Positions 8,863 to 17,619 of a stretch of DNA of 64,000 nucleotides are shown here, piece after piece (within the stretch, counting starts at the first letter, position 1; every line of letters starts with the position of its first letter). The stretch comes from Pseudothioclava sp033100795. GTDB taxonomy: Bacteria > Pseudomonadota > Alphaproteobacteria > Rhodobacterales > Rhodobacteraceae. The notes under the pieces were generated by a model. That model did not search any database. It was given only the letters and a program-made list of their open reading frames with translations, and had not been told where the DNA came from. A program made the position numbers and the translations under genes. The stretch lies in the NCBI RefSeq assembly GCF_033100795.1, contig NZ_JAWLVI010000001.1:930001-994000 (forward strand), read 5' to 3'.

Positions 8863-11582
8863 TACTTGCCTTTGAGGGCTGCAAGAACCGCGAACGGGTT
8901 ATCGGGGTCGATCGGCTTTTCCTTCTTGGGCGGACGGGCCTCGTAACGCTGCTCGGGCTTGCCACCCTTGGCGAATTTCTTGCCCTTCGGCTTGCCGCCA
9001 CCACCTTTGCGCTGCTCGGGCTTGCCCCCCTCGCGGCGCGGGCCGCGCTGCTGATTGCCACGCGGGCGCGGTGCCCAGGTGAAGGTGTAGAAGACTTCCA
9101 GCTCGGCGGCTGCGGCCTCGGCAGGCGCTTCCTCGGCAGGGGTTTCCGCAACTTCGGCCACGACTTCGGCGGCGTCCCCCTCGGGGGCAGCCACTTCCGC
9201 GACCGGCTTTTGCTTCTCGCGCTCGCCCTTTTCGGCAGCATAGCCAAGACCCTGCATCAGATCAGCGAACTGCTCCAGCGTCATGCCCGTGATCGAGAGC
9301 ATGTCGGGGTTCGCTTCGAACCCGCCGCGCGAATCCTGACCGCGCAGCAGATCAGCCAGACGCTCCAGCATGTCGATGCGGATCGCGCGCGCGCCAGCGG
9401 GGCGATAGCCCGACTGCGCATAGGTCGCGGCCGGAATCCCCTCGACGTTCGGGATCGTCACAAGACCCGGAGGAGGGCTTTCGGGGAACTCGTCCAGCCC
9501 GTCCCACAGCGAGGCCAGAACCAGACGCAGGCGCGTCGGCGCGGGCTTCAGAAGCGCGGGCATGAAGATCGTGTATTGGCCAAAGCGCACGCCATGCTTG
9601 CGCAGCGCGCCGCGCATGTCCTGATCCAGCTCTTTCACCTCGGCTGCGACCTGCTCGCGCGGGATGATGCCGAAACCTTCGCTCAGACGGAAGGCAAAGC
9701 CGCGGGCCAGACCGGCCAGCGCCTCGTCACGGCTCATCGCGAGCATGGGTTCAAACAGGGCCGCGACCTTGCGGTCGATGAAATGCTGCAAGCGGCGCGC
9801 GACCTTTTCGGCCACATCAGAGCCAGCCTCTTCGTCGACAAAGGCCACGACCGTCGGGCGCAACGCCTCGCCGCCCTTGACCAGCTTGCCGATCGCAATC
9901 TCGCCCCACATCAGGCCGCCTTGCTCGGTGAAATCAAGCTCGGTATCGGGCGCGTTATAAAAACGGTCCGCGCGCAGATGAAACTCGGGGCGCAGCGCCT
10001 CATAGGCGGCGCGCGCGAGCATCTTTGCCTCGTCGGGTGAACTGGTCCCGTCCGTCACAAAGCGGAACCCATCCAGACGGCCAGCGAATTCGCCTTCAAC
10101 CGTCACTTCTCCTTTGTCGTTCACCTCGGCCACGAGGGTCTCCTTCTGCTTGAGCCGGCGCAGCAGAACGCTGGTGCGCCGGTCCACAAATCGTTGGGTC
10201 AGCGCGCTATGAAGCGCATCCGACAGTCGGTCTTCTACAGCGCGGGTTTCCTCGCGCCAATGGGTTTCATCGTCAACCCAGCCTTTCCGCTGCGCAACAT
10301 ACGTCCAAGTGCGGATAAAGGCGAGCCGTTTAGAGAGCGCATCAATATCGCCGTGCGTTTTGTCGATCCGCGCGATTTGCCCCGCCAGCCATTCGGACGG
10401 CACGCCTTTGCCGGTTTGCAGGAACCCGAAGATCCGCTGCAACAGCGTCGCGTGCTCCATCTCCGAGATCGAGCGGAAATCGGGGATGCGGCAGACGTCC
10501 CACAAAAGGCGCACATCGTTGGGATGGGTCACGCGGTCGGCAACCTCGGGGATCGCGGCTAGCGCCTTGAGCGCGCGCAGGTCGTCGGCCTCGCGCCCGC
10601 GGGTCAGCCATTCGTCCTGCGGCGATTCCTCAAGCGTATGGATCAGCCGTTGCGTGGTGGCAAATTCAAGGCGCGGGTTGCGCCATTGCAAGCGCTGGAT
10701 CGGCGCGAAACGGTGGTTTTCAAGCGCGTCTACCAGCTCGGGGTCGAGCGGGCGCACTTCGCCCGTAACACCAAAGGTGCCGTCGTTCAGGTGCCGCCCC
10801 GCGCGGCCCGCGATCTGCCCCATCTCATGCGGAAACAGGGGCCGCATCCGGCGCCCGTCGAACTTGGACACCGCCGAAAAGGCGACATGCCCGATGTCAA
10901 GGTTCAGCCCCATCCCGATGGCATCGGTCGCAACCAGATGATCCACGTCACCGTTTTGATACATCTCGACCTGAGCGTTGCGCGTTCGCGGGCTCAGCGC
11001 CCCCATCACCACCGCACAGCCGCCCTTCTGGCGGCGCAAAAGTTCCGCCATTGCATAGACATTATCAACCGAAAACCCGACGATAGCCGAGCGCGGAGGC
11101 ATCCGGCTTGTCTTTTTCGAACCTGCGTAGGTCAGATTGGAAAACCGCTCGCGGCGGGTGAACTGCACCTTGGGCACCAAGGCGGCAATCGCCGGACGCA
11201 TGGTTTCCGACCCAAGCAGCAGCGTCTCATGCAGGCCGCGCGCCTTTAGCAGACGATCGGTAAACACATGCCCGCGCTCGGGATCGGCACAAAGCTGGAC
11301 CTCGTCAATCGCCACGAAATCCGCGCCAAGCCCGTCGGGCATCGCCTCGGTCGTGCAGACCCAATATTGCGCGCGTTCGGGGACGATGCGCTCCTCGCCG
11401 GTCACAAGCGCCACCACGGACGGCCCGCGTTTGGCGACGATCCGGTCATAGACCTCGCGCGCCAAGAGACGCAGCGGCAGGCCGATAACGCCCGTGCGAT
11501 GCGCCAGCATCCGCTCGATCGCGTAATGGGTCTTGCCGGTGTTGGTCGGCCCCAGAACGGCCGTAACGCGCCCTTGCGTCAT
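8862..11582 (-). CDS. Suv3-like DExH-box RNA helicase with basic C-terminal tail
   Basis: A 906-residue SF2 helicase close to mitochondrial Suv3. Walker A is GPTNTGKTHYA (residues 11-18), Walker B is IDEVQLCADPERGH, and motif VI lies in MGQIAGRAGRH. The LNLDIGHVAFSAVSKFDG segment is typical of the Suv3/MgpS group. The C-terminal ~150 residues are Ala/Glu-rich and then strongly basic (GGKP, GKK and PKKEKP units), ending in DPDNPFAVLAALKGK; this looks like a disordered RNA-binding tail. The ATG at 11582 has GAGG 12 nt upstream and leaves a 25-bp gap to the TPR gene, whereas the longest ORF would overlap it. RNA decay or ribosome-related processing is inferred from family and neighbours. Confidence 0.9.
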   Translation of the reverse strand: MTQGRVTAVLGPTNTGKTHYAIERMLAHRTGVIGLPLRLLAREVYDRIVAKRGPSVVALVTGEERIVPERAQYWVCTTEAMPDGLGADFVAIDEVQLCADPERGHVFTDRLLKARGLHETLLLGSETMRPAIAALVPKVQFTRRERFSNLTYAGSKKTSRMPPRSAIVGFSVDNVYAMAELLRRQKGGCAVVMGALSPRTRNAQVEMYQNGDVDHLVATDAIGMGLNLDIGHVAFSAVSKFDGRRMRPLFPHEMGQIAGRAGRHLNDGTFGVTGEVRPLDPELVDALENHRFAPIQRLQWRNPRLEFATTQRLIHTLEESPQDEWLTRGREADDLRALKALAAIPEVADRVTHPNDVRLLWDVCRIPDFRSISEMEHATLLQRIFGFLQTGKGVPSEWLAGQIARIDKTHGDIDALSKRLAFIRTWTYVAQRKGWVDDETHWREETRAVEDRLSDALHSALTQRFVDRRTSVLLRRLKQKETLVAEVNDKGEVTVEGEFAGRLDGFRFVTDGTSSPDEAKMLARAAYEALRPEFHLRADRFYNAPDTELDFTEQGGLMWGEIAIGKLVKGGEALRPTVVAFVDEEAGSDVAEKVARRLQHFIDRKVAALFEPMLAMSRDEALAGLARGFAFRLSEGFGIIPREQVAAEVKELDQDMRGALRKHGVRFGQYTIFMPALLKPAPTRLRLVLASLWDGLDEFPESPPPGLVTIPNVEGIPAATYAQSGYRPAGARAIRIDMLERLADLLRGQDSRGGFEANPDMLSITGMTLEQFADLMQGLGYAAEKGEREKQKPVAEVAAPEGDAAEVVAEVAETPAEEAPAEAAAAELEVFYTFTWAPRPRGNQQRGPRREGGKPEQRKGGGGKPKGKKFAKGGKPEQRYEARPPKKEKPIDPDNPFAVLAALKGK

Positions 11583-11607
11583 GCTGGCTTGCCTCATTCG
11601 ATGCCTG

Positions 11608-12180
11608 TTAAAGCGCGGTTCCCTCAAGCTCGGCCTGAAGGCGCTCAATCGCGTCTTTCACATCCTGCTGGTGCGGGTTCAAGGCAAAAGACGCCCGAAA
11701 CGCCGAAAGCGCGCGCGAGGCATCGCCCATTTCATCCAGAATCATCCCCAGCCCCGCCAGCGCCCCCCAGTGACGCGGTTCAAGCTGCAAGACGCGTGCA
11801 ATATCGGCCATCGAGGGACCGTAAAGCCCCGCCACGAAATAAGCCGTCGCGCGCGCATTCCAGCCCTCGGCAAAATCGGGCGCATGGTCGGTCAGCGCGG
11901 TCAGATGGTCAATCGCGCCCGCGACATCGCCCTCATCCAGCGCGGTCTGCCCGCGTTTGAGCAGCACATCCATCGCCGCAGACCCCGACCGCGACCAGGC
12001 CCGCTCGATGTCGGATTCGGCCCGCTCCCAGCCTTCGAACGCCGGATCGGCCAGTTCCTCGAAATAGCGCTCCAGCCCCACCGTTTCCGCCCGCACACCG
12101 GAAGTGAACGCCACGGCACCCAGCCAAAGCGCGCAAAGTGCCGTCACGGCATATTTGTGTGTGGTCAGTCGCTCGCACAT
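11608..12180 (-). CDS. Periplasmic TPR-repeat protein
   Basis: A 190-residue protein with an N-terminal signal peptide (hydrophobic TALCALWLGAVAF, cleavage near VRAET). It has about three tetratricopeptide repeats: ALDEGDVAGAIDHLTALTDHAP, AEGWNARATAYFVAGLYGPSM and ALAGLGMILDEMGDASRALSAF, each with the usual W/G/Y/A/P positions. It probably acts as a protein-interaction scaffold in the periplasm. It sits 25 bp upstream of the helicase gene and may be co-transcribed with it, although a functional link is not obvious. It diverges from the SCP2 gene. Confidence 0.82.
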   Translation of the reverse strand: MCERLTTHKYAVTALCALWLGAVAFTSGVRAETVGLERYFEELADPAFEGWERAESDIERAWSRSGSAAMDVLLKRGQTALDEGDVAGAIDHLTALTDHAPDFAEGWNARATAYFVAGLYGPSMADIARVLQLEPRHWGALAGLGMILDEMGDASRALSAFRASFALNPHQQDVKDAIERLQAELEGTAL

Positions 12181-12243
12181 AACTAAACTGTAACGTATAT
12201 GTCGGAGAAATCGAGTGTCCGGCCATCACAATCGGAGGAATTC

Positions 12244-12531
12244 ATGAGTGACGTGATCGAGAAAGCCATTGCCGCGCTGGCTGTGAAGCTGCCCAACGGG
12301 TTTTCGGCAACCGCCAAGTTTGAAATCGAGGGCGAAGGCTCGATCATCGTGGATGAAAACGGGGTGCGCGCGGGCGACGACGAGGCCGATGTGACGCTGA
12401 CTGCCTCGGCCGAGACGTTTCAGGGTATGATCGAGGGCGATGTGAACCCGACGGCAGCCTTCATGACCGGCAAGCTCAAGGTCGATGGCGCGATGGGGCT
12501 TGCGATGCAGCTCGGGGCTGCGCTGGCCTGA
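12244..12531 (+). CDS. SCP2 sterol-binding domain protein
   Basis: A stand-alone SCP2 (sterol carrier protein 2) domain of 95 residues, with the conserved core FSATAKFEIEGEGSIIVDENG and the C-terminal NPTAAFMTGKLKVDGAMGLAMQL. Such proteins form a hydrophobic lipid-binding tunnel; the bacterial ligand is usually unknown. The ATG at 12244 has GGAGGA eight bases upstream. It is followed after 6 bp by a lysophospholipase-like hydrolase, so the pair is likely an operon acting on lipids (inference). Confidence 0.9.
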   Translation: MSDVIEKAIAALAVKLPNGFSATAKFEIEGEGSIIVDENGVRAGDDEADVTLTASAETFQGMIEGDVNPTAAFMTGKLKVDGAMGLAMQLGAALA

Positions 12532-12537
12532 TCTGCC

Positions 12538-13476
12538 ATGCTGCCTGCCCCCTTTCATAGCGAGCTATGTGGCCACGCAAAGGGCGGCAAGGCATTCTGG
12601 CTGCGCAGCGAGGACAATGTCAAGCTGCGCCTCACCCTCTGGCCGGGCCTCGACGCAAGTCGGGGCACGGTTTTTCTGTTTCCCGGGCGTGGCGAATATG
12701 CCGAGAAATACACCGGGATCGCAGGCTGGCTGAATGCGGGCAACTATGCGGCGCTATGTCTCGACTGGCGCGGTCAGGGGCTGTCCGATCGCCTGCTGGA
12801 CGACCCCGAGAAGGGCTATATCGACAGCTACGCCGACTATCAGACCGATCTCGACACCATGCTGGCCGCGGCGGCGGAAATGCGCCTGCCGAAACCGTGG
12901 TTCATTCTGGGGCACTCGATGGGGGCTTGCATCGCATTGCGCCGCCTGACGCGCGATCACCCCTTTATCGCCTGCGCCTTTGGCGCGCCGATGTGGCAAA
13001 TCGGGGTGCCGCGCTGGCTCCGCCCGTTCGCCCCTGCGGGCGCACGCCTGGTGCGGGGCACAAAATTCGCGCAAGGTTACATGCCCAATCAGGGGCCGCA
13101 GCCCTATGTCCTGACCCACCCGTTTATCGGGAACGAGCTGACCAGCTCGGCCGCCGACTGGGCGGATATGATGATGGCGCGCGTGCGCTGTCCGCAGCTG
13201 ACAATCGCGGGCGCCACTATCCAGTGGGTGGCGGCGGGCGAGATTGAGACCAAAGCCCTGCAAAAGCTCCCCTCCCCCGATTTGCCCTGTTATGTCGGCC
13301 TTGGCGGGAACGAGCGGATCATCCACACCGGCGCGGTCCATGCGCGCATGGCACGCTGGCCCAATGGCACGCTTGAGGTGATCCCGGGGGGCGAGCACGA
13401 GCTGATGGCCGAACGCACTCCGATCAGGGCGCGCTTTCTGGCAGGGGTAGCCGCCCTTTTCGACGCGGCCGCCTAA
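12538..13476 (+). CDS. Alpha/beta hydrolase, lysophospholipase (PldB-like)
   Basis: A 312-residue serine hydrolase. The oxyanion region is FLFPGRGEYAEKYTG, the conserved DWRGQGLSDRLLDD follows, the nucleophile elbow is GHSMGA, and the catalytic His is probably in PGGEHELMAER near the C-terminus. The order and the RGQGxS motif fit the PldB/monoglyceride lipase group (COG2267). There is no signal peptide. It follows the SCP2 gene by 6 bp. Its stop overlaps the convergent Anbu stop by four bases (CTAA). Confidence 0.9.
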   Translation: MLPAPFHSELCGHAKGGKAFWLRSEDNVKLRLTLWPGLDASRGTVFLFPGRGEYAEKYTGIAGWLNAGNYAALCLDWRGQGLSDRLLDDPEKGYIDSYADYQTDLDTMLAAAAEMRLPKPWFILGHSMGACIALRRLTRDHPFIACAFGAPMWQIGVPRWLRPFAPAGARLVRGTKFAQGYMPNQGPQPYVLTHPFIGNELTSSAADWADMMMARVRCPQLTIAGATIQWVAAGEIETKALQKLPSPDLPCYVGLGGNERIIHTGAVHARMARWPNGTLEVIPGGEHELMAERTPIRARFLAGVAALFDAAA

Positions 13477-14198
13477 AGCTCGATCTGGCCGAACCCGTCG
13501 CGCAGCGCCTTGGACCAGGCCTCGGACATGCGGGCAAAATCGGGGTCTTTCGGCTCGATCCGGCGCCGTTCTGTGACCCGCAGCGCATCGCGGCGGATGA
13601 TCGCCAGATCCAGCGGCATACCGACTGACAGGTTCGAGCGCAGCGTCGAATCCATCGACAAAAGAACCGCCTTTTGCGCGTCTTCGAGCGAAGTATCGGT
13701 CGTCACAACGCGGTCCAGAATCGGTTTTCCGTATTTGTGCTCGCCGATCTGGAGATAGGGGGTATCCTCGGTCGCCTCGATGAAATTACCCTCGGAATAG
13801 ACGAGGAACATCCGCATATCGCCCGTCGCCCGCTGACCCGCCACGATCATCGTGGCCGAGGTCGGCACCGTGCCCGCAGTCATTTTAGCGTCAATACCAG
13901 TGCGCACAGATGCCAGCGTATTTCCAATGATTTCGCACACTTGCAGCATCGTCGGCGCCAGCAGGATCGAGGTTTCAGGCGTCGCGTTCTCATCCTCGAT
14001 CGCGTCGCGTATCCGCGCCAGCGTGGTCTGTGTGACAGACAACGACCCCGCCGTCAGGATCGTGATGACGCGTTCGCCCGGACGCTCAAAACTGAACATC
14101 TTGCGATAGGTGGCGATATTGTCGAGCCCGCCATTGGTGCGGGTGTCCGACAGAAGAACGATCCCCTGCTTGAGCAGAAGTCCGACACAGTAGGTCAT
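13473..14198 (-). CDS. Anbu (proteasome-like) N-terminal nucleophile peptidase
   Basis: A 241-residue member of the bacterial ancestral-beta-subunit (Anbu, COG3484) family related to proteasome beta subunits and HslV. It begins MTYCVGLLLKQGIVLLSDTR, so removal of Met exposes the nucleophile Thr2; D18, T19 and R20 follow, with K33 in YRKMFSF. The GSLSVTQ loop matches the active-site glycine/serine loop. Anbu assembles into a ring or open helix; substrates are unknown. It is the last gene of a four-gene operon with transglutaminase, alpha-E and ATP-grasp proteins, the conserved Anbu neighbourhood. It starts 33 bp after the transglutaminase stop. Confidence 0.93.
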   Translation of the reverse strand: MTYCVGLLLKQGIVLLSDTRTNGGLDNIATYRKMFSFERPGERVITILTAGSLSVTQTTLARIRDAIEDENATPETSILLAPTMLQVCEIIGNTLASVRTGIDAKMTAGTVPTSATMIVAGQRATGDMRMFLVYSEGNFIEATEDTPYLQIGEHKYGKPILDRVVTTDTSLEDAQKAVLLSMDSTLRSNLSVGMPLDLAIIRRDALRVTERRRIEPKDPDFARMSEAWSKALRDGFGQIEL

Positions 14199-14231
14199 CG
14201 AAGCCTCATTCGACGCGAAAACGTCGGCAAT

Positions 14232-15041
14232 CTATTGCTGTGCGCTCGCAAGAGCAACCGTCACATCCATGCTCTCTGCCCCAACGCCCCGGGCAACACC
14301 CCGGATCGGCGCGGCCCCTTGCGCATCCAGCCCCGAGCCAAGCCTGATATAGCGCGCATCCGGGCAGCATCGGTTCGCCGCATCAAACCCCACCCAGCCC
14401 AGTCCGTCGATGTAAACCTCGGCCCAGGCGTGCGCGGCCTCGTGCGGGGTGCCATCCTCAGAGGCGAACAGATACCCCGAGACATAGCGCGCGGGCATCT
14501 CAAGGCAGCGCGCCATCGCGATCAGCGCGTGGGCGTGGTCCTGACAGACCCCCTCGCCCAGGGCCAGCGCCTCGGCGGCGGTGGTATGGGCGTGGGTCAC
14601 ACCGGGGCGATAGGCGATGGCCTCGGCCACGGCACCCGACAGACGGTGCGCCGTATCCAGCGCACCCGAAGCACCAGCCGCCGATTGCGCCAGATCGCGC
14701 AGCGCCTGATCAGCCTCGGTCGGGACAGTGTCGCGCAGGTAAACCTCGGGGGCGATGGTCTCGCGGTGACCTTGTAGAACCCCCGCCAGATCGGTTGTCT
14801 CGACCTGCCCCGCGACGCGCACCACCACCGCCTCCAGCGGGCCGCGCAGCGTCCAGCTTTCGATTTTGTCGCCCGCGCCGTCGCGAAACGTTGCCCCGCG
14901 CGTGCCCCCCTCGATCTGCACCGACCAGTCGATCACCCGCTGCCCGTCAAAGCGCGACGGGAACACCCGCAAAGACTGCGCCGCCGACAGCATCGGCCGG
15001 TCGTAGCTATAGGTCGTGACATGAGAAACCGTCAGGATCAT
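14232..15041 (-). CDS. Transglutaminase-like cysteine protease of the Anbu operon
   Basis: A 269-residue protein with an N-terminal bacterial transglutaminase-associated beta domain (MILTVSHVTTYSYDRP) and a transglutaminase-like core. The catalytic Cys166 lies in GEGVCQDHAHALI, His in HEAAHAWAEVYI, and Asp in WVGFDAANRC. There is no signal peptide, so it is cytoplasmic. Family members act as cysteine proteases or amidases rather than crosslinkers. It overlaps the alpha-E gene by 4 bp (ATGA) and precedes the Anbu gene. In this context it may cleave the peptide made or ligated by the ATP-grasp enzyme; this is inference from conserved linkage. Confidence 0.92.
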   Translation of the reverse strand: MILTVSHVTTYSYDRPMLSAAQSLRVFPSRFDGQRVIDWSVQIEGGTRGATFRDGAGDKIESWTLRGPLEAVVVRVAGQVETTDLAGVLQGHRETIAPEVYLRDTVPTEADQALRDLAQSAAGASGALDTAHRLSGAVAEAIAYRPGVTHAHTTAAEALALGEGVCQDHAHALIAMARCLEMPARYVSGYLFASEDGTPHEAAHAWAEVYIDGLGWVGFDAANRCCPDARYIRLGSGLDAQGAAPIRGVARGVGAESMDVTVALASAQQ

Positions 15042-15991
15042 CGCGCTTCCCCGCTCAGATAGGCGTCATGGACCAGAACCGACAGCGCGCCCACTTCGCG
15101 GATATAGCGGTTCAGAAACTCGTGCAGCCCTTCGTCGAAAATCTCTTCGACGCGGGTTTCGGCAATATCGCCCACCAGCGCGCGGGCCCGGCGCTGCGCG
15201 GGGCCACAGTGGTTATACTCCCGCGCCAGCGCATCCAGATGCGTCATCGCCGCCTCAAGCGAGGTAATCAGCGCACGCGGGCATTGCCGGTTCAGCGTCA
15301 GGAAATGCGCGATCTTGGCCGCCGTGATCTCGCCGCCATAGGCCCAGTGAAACGCGCGGTGCACCGAAAGCGCGCGCAAAAGCACCTGCCACTGATAATT
15401 ATCCAGCGCCGAGCCGATCATATCGACCGCGGGCAGCAGAACATAGTATTTCACGTCCAGAAGCCGCGCCGTGTTATCCGCCCGCTCCAGCGCGAAGCCG
15501 ATGTTGAGGAAATGATACCCCTCGTTGCGCAAAAGCGTGGCCTCGATCGCGCCGCGCACCATCGCGGTCTGGCGCATCACCCAATCGGTCAGGTCGGTCA
15601 GCTCCATCTCCGAGCGCGGGCGGCGTTCCAGCGCCTTGATCTCCTGATAGGTGGTATTGAGCGCGTCCCAGACCTGCGCGGTGATTGCGGTCCGCACGAT
15701 GCGGGCGTTTTCGCGCGCGGCATGGATGCACGAAATCACCGAAGACGGATTGTCGCGATCGAAGAACAGGTAGCTTTCGATATTGCGCTGAACAGGGTCG
15801 CCGTATTTCGCGGCAAAGCCGTCGCTTGTGCCTGAGGCCAGAAGCAGGCTTTCCCATTCCGAGCGGTAGCCATGCCCCGCCGAGGGCATCAGTGCGATGC
15901 GCGCGCCCACCTCAAGCAGGCGCGCTGTTGTTTCCGCGCGTTCGATATAGCGCGCGATCCAGAAAAGGTTTTCGGCCGTCCGGCTTAGCAT
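15038..15991 (-). CDS. Alpha-E domain protein of the Anbu operon
   Basis: A 317-residue, all-helical protein of the alpha-E family (COG2307, DUF403). It opens with the family signature MLSRTAENLFWIARYIERAE and continues with the conserved ARENARIVR, GYHFLNIGFALERADNTARL and WQVLLRALSVHRAF segments. Biochemical function is unknown. The family occurs almost only next to circularly permuted ATP-grasp and transglutaminase genes, as here: it starts 6 bp after the ATP-grasp stop and overlaps the next gene by 4 bp. Confidence 0.92.
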   Translation of the reverse strand: MLSRTAENLFWIARYIERAETTARLLEVGARIALMPSAGHGYRSEWESLLLASGTSDGFAAKYGDPVQRNIESYLFFDRDNPSSVISCIHAARENARIVRTAITAQVWDALNTTYQEIKALERRPRSEMELTDLTDWVMRQTAMVRGAIEATLLRNEGYHFLNIGFALERADNTARLLDVKYYVLLPAVDMIGSALDNYQWQVLLRALSVHRAFHWAYGGEITAAKIAHFLTLNRQCPRALITSLEAAMTHLDALAREYNHCGPAQRRARALVGDIAETRVEEIFDEGLHEFLNRYIREVGALSVLVHDAYLSGEAR

Positions 15992-15997
15992 GTCATG

Positions 15998-17410
15998 TCA
16001 CTCCGCCAGAACCCAGGTATCTTTCACGCCACCCCCTTGCGAGGAGTTGACGACCAGCGAGCCTTCCGTCAGCGCGACCCGCGTCAGCCCGCCCGGCACC
16101 AGCTCGATCGTCTCGCCCACAAGGCAGAAGGGGCGCAGATCGACGTGCCGCGGCGCCACGCCCTCTTCGACGAAGGTCGGCGTGGTCGACAGCGCCAGCG
16201 TCGGCTGCGCGATGTAATTATCGGGGTCGGCCACGATCTTGTGGCGGAAGGCCTCGATCTGTTCTTTCGTCGATTTGGGGCCGACCAGCATCCCGTAACC
16301 ACCCGAGCCGTGGACCTCTTTCACCACCAGCTCGGACAGGTGTTCAAGCACATATTTCAGCTCGTCCGGCTTGGCGCATTGCCAGGTGGGGACGTTCTCA
16401 AGGATCGGCTCTTCGCCCAGATAGAAGCGGATCATGTCGGGGACGAAAGTGTAGATCGCCTTGTCATCCGCCACGCCCGCCCCCGGCGCCGAGGCAATCG
16501 TCACCCCGCCCGAGCGGTAGACATCCATCAGCCCCGGAACGCCCAGCATCGAATCCGGCCGGAAGCACAGCGGGTCAAGGAAGGCATCATCCAGACGGCG
16601 ATAGATCACATCGACCTTCTTCGGGCCCCGCGTCGTGCGCATCCAGACAAAGCCGCCCTCGACGAACAGGTCTGCCCCCTCAACCAGCTCGACCCCCATC
16701 AGGTCGGCCAGGAAGGAATGTTCGTAATAGGCCGAGTTGAAATGCCCGGGCGTCAGGATCACGATGGTCGGGTCGCGTTCGCATTTCACCGGCGCGACCG
16801 AGGCCAGCGTGCGCCGCAACAGCCCCGCGTATCCATCCACCGGCTCGATCCGGTTTTCACGGAAAAGCTGCGGGAACATGCGCATCATGATCTCGCGGTT
16901 CTCCAGCATATAGCTGACGCCAGAGGGCGTGCGGCAGTTGTCTTCCAGCACATAGAACTGGTCCGGCCCCGTCCGCACAAGGTCGATGCCAACGATATGC
17001 GAATAGATCCCACGCGGCGGCGCAAAGCCGACCACCGCCTGTTCATAGGCCTCGTTCTGATAGACCAGACGCGCCGGAATACGGCCAGCGCGGATGATCT
17101 CGCCGCGCCCGTAGACATCCAGAAGAAAGGCGTTCAGCGCGCGGGCGCGTTGCTTGATACCACGCTCCAGCCTGCGCCACTCGGACTGTGCAAAGACGCG
17201 CGGGAACATATCGAAGGGGATCAGGCGGTCCGGGTCTCCGCCCTCGCCATAAACCGCAAACGTAATCCCGATGCGGCGAAACAGTGCCTCCGCTTCGGCC
17301 TGTTTCATCTGGCGCAGCTCGGCAGGCATGGCGCGGGTCCAGTCTTCAAGTCGCGCATAGGGCAGGCGCGTCTGGCCGCCCTCGAACATCTCGTTGAAAT
17401 AAGTGGTCAT
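15998..17410 (-). CDS. Circularly permuted ATP-grasp type 2 protein
   Basis: A 470-residue protein of COG2308. It shows FNEMFEGGQTRLPYARLEDW at the start, RLIPFDMFPRVF, the ligand-proximal YVLEDNCRTPSGVSYMLENR and VVKEVHGSGGYGMLVGP, in which the glycine-rich loop belongs to the permuted ATP-grasp domain. ATP-grasp enzymes form amide or peptide bonds through acyl phosphates; the family has been predicted to make a peptide tag or small peptide with its operon partners. It is the first gene of the four-gene Anbu operon. The 209-bp divergent region to pepF should hold its promoter. Confidence 0.92.
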   Translation of the reverse strand: MTTYFNEMFEGGQTRLPYARLEDWTRAMPAELRQMKQAEAEALFRRIGITFAVYGEGGDPDRLIPFDMFPRVFAQSEWRRLERGIKQRARALNAFLLDVYGRGEIIRAGRIPARLVYQNEAYEQAVVGFAPPRGIYSHIVGIDLVRTGPDQFYVLEDNCRTPSGVSYMLENREIMMRMFPQLFRENRIEPVDGYAGLLRRTLASVAPVKCERDPTIVILTPGHFNSAYYEHSFLADLMGVELVEGADLFVEGGFVWMRTTRGPKKVDVIYRRLDDAFLDPLCFRPDSMLGVPGLMDVYRSGGVTIASAPGAGVADDKAIYTFVPDMIRFYLGEEPILENVPTWQCAKPDELKYVLEHLSELVVKEVHGSGGYGMLVGPKSTKEQIEAFRHKIVADPDNYIAQPTLALSTTPTFVEEGVAPRHVDLRPFCLVGETIELVPGGLTRVALTEGSLVVNSSQGGGVKDTWVLAE

Positions 17411-17619
17411 GATACCTCGAGACGATAGAACTGGTTAAACTCTAGGCAGCCCTGCGGGAATGGGAAGCGCTTCGGGCAACAATTCGGCACATTCGCCCCG
17501 AACGATGCAAAACAGAGCAGCATCTGCCTGATTTTTAGCCACTTCACCCCCAAACCGCCCCTTGCAGCCGCCCCTGCCCTGCCCCTATCTGTTGGAGACA
17601 GTTTTCAACGAGGCCGCCC

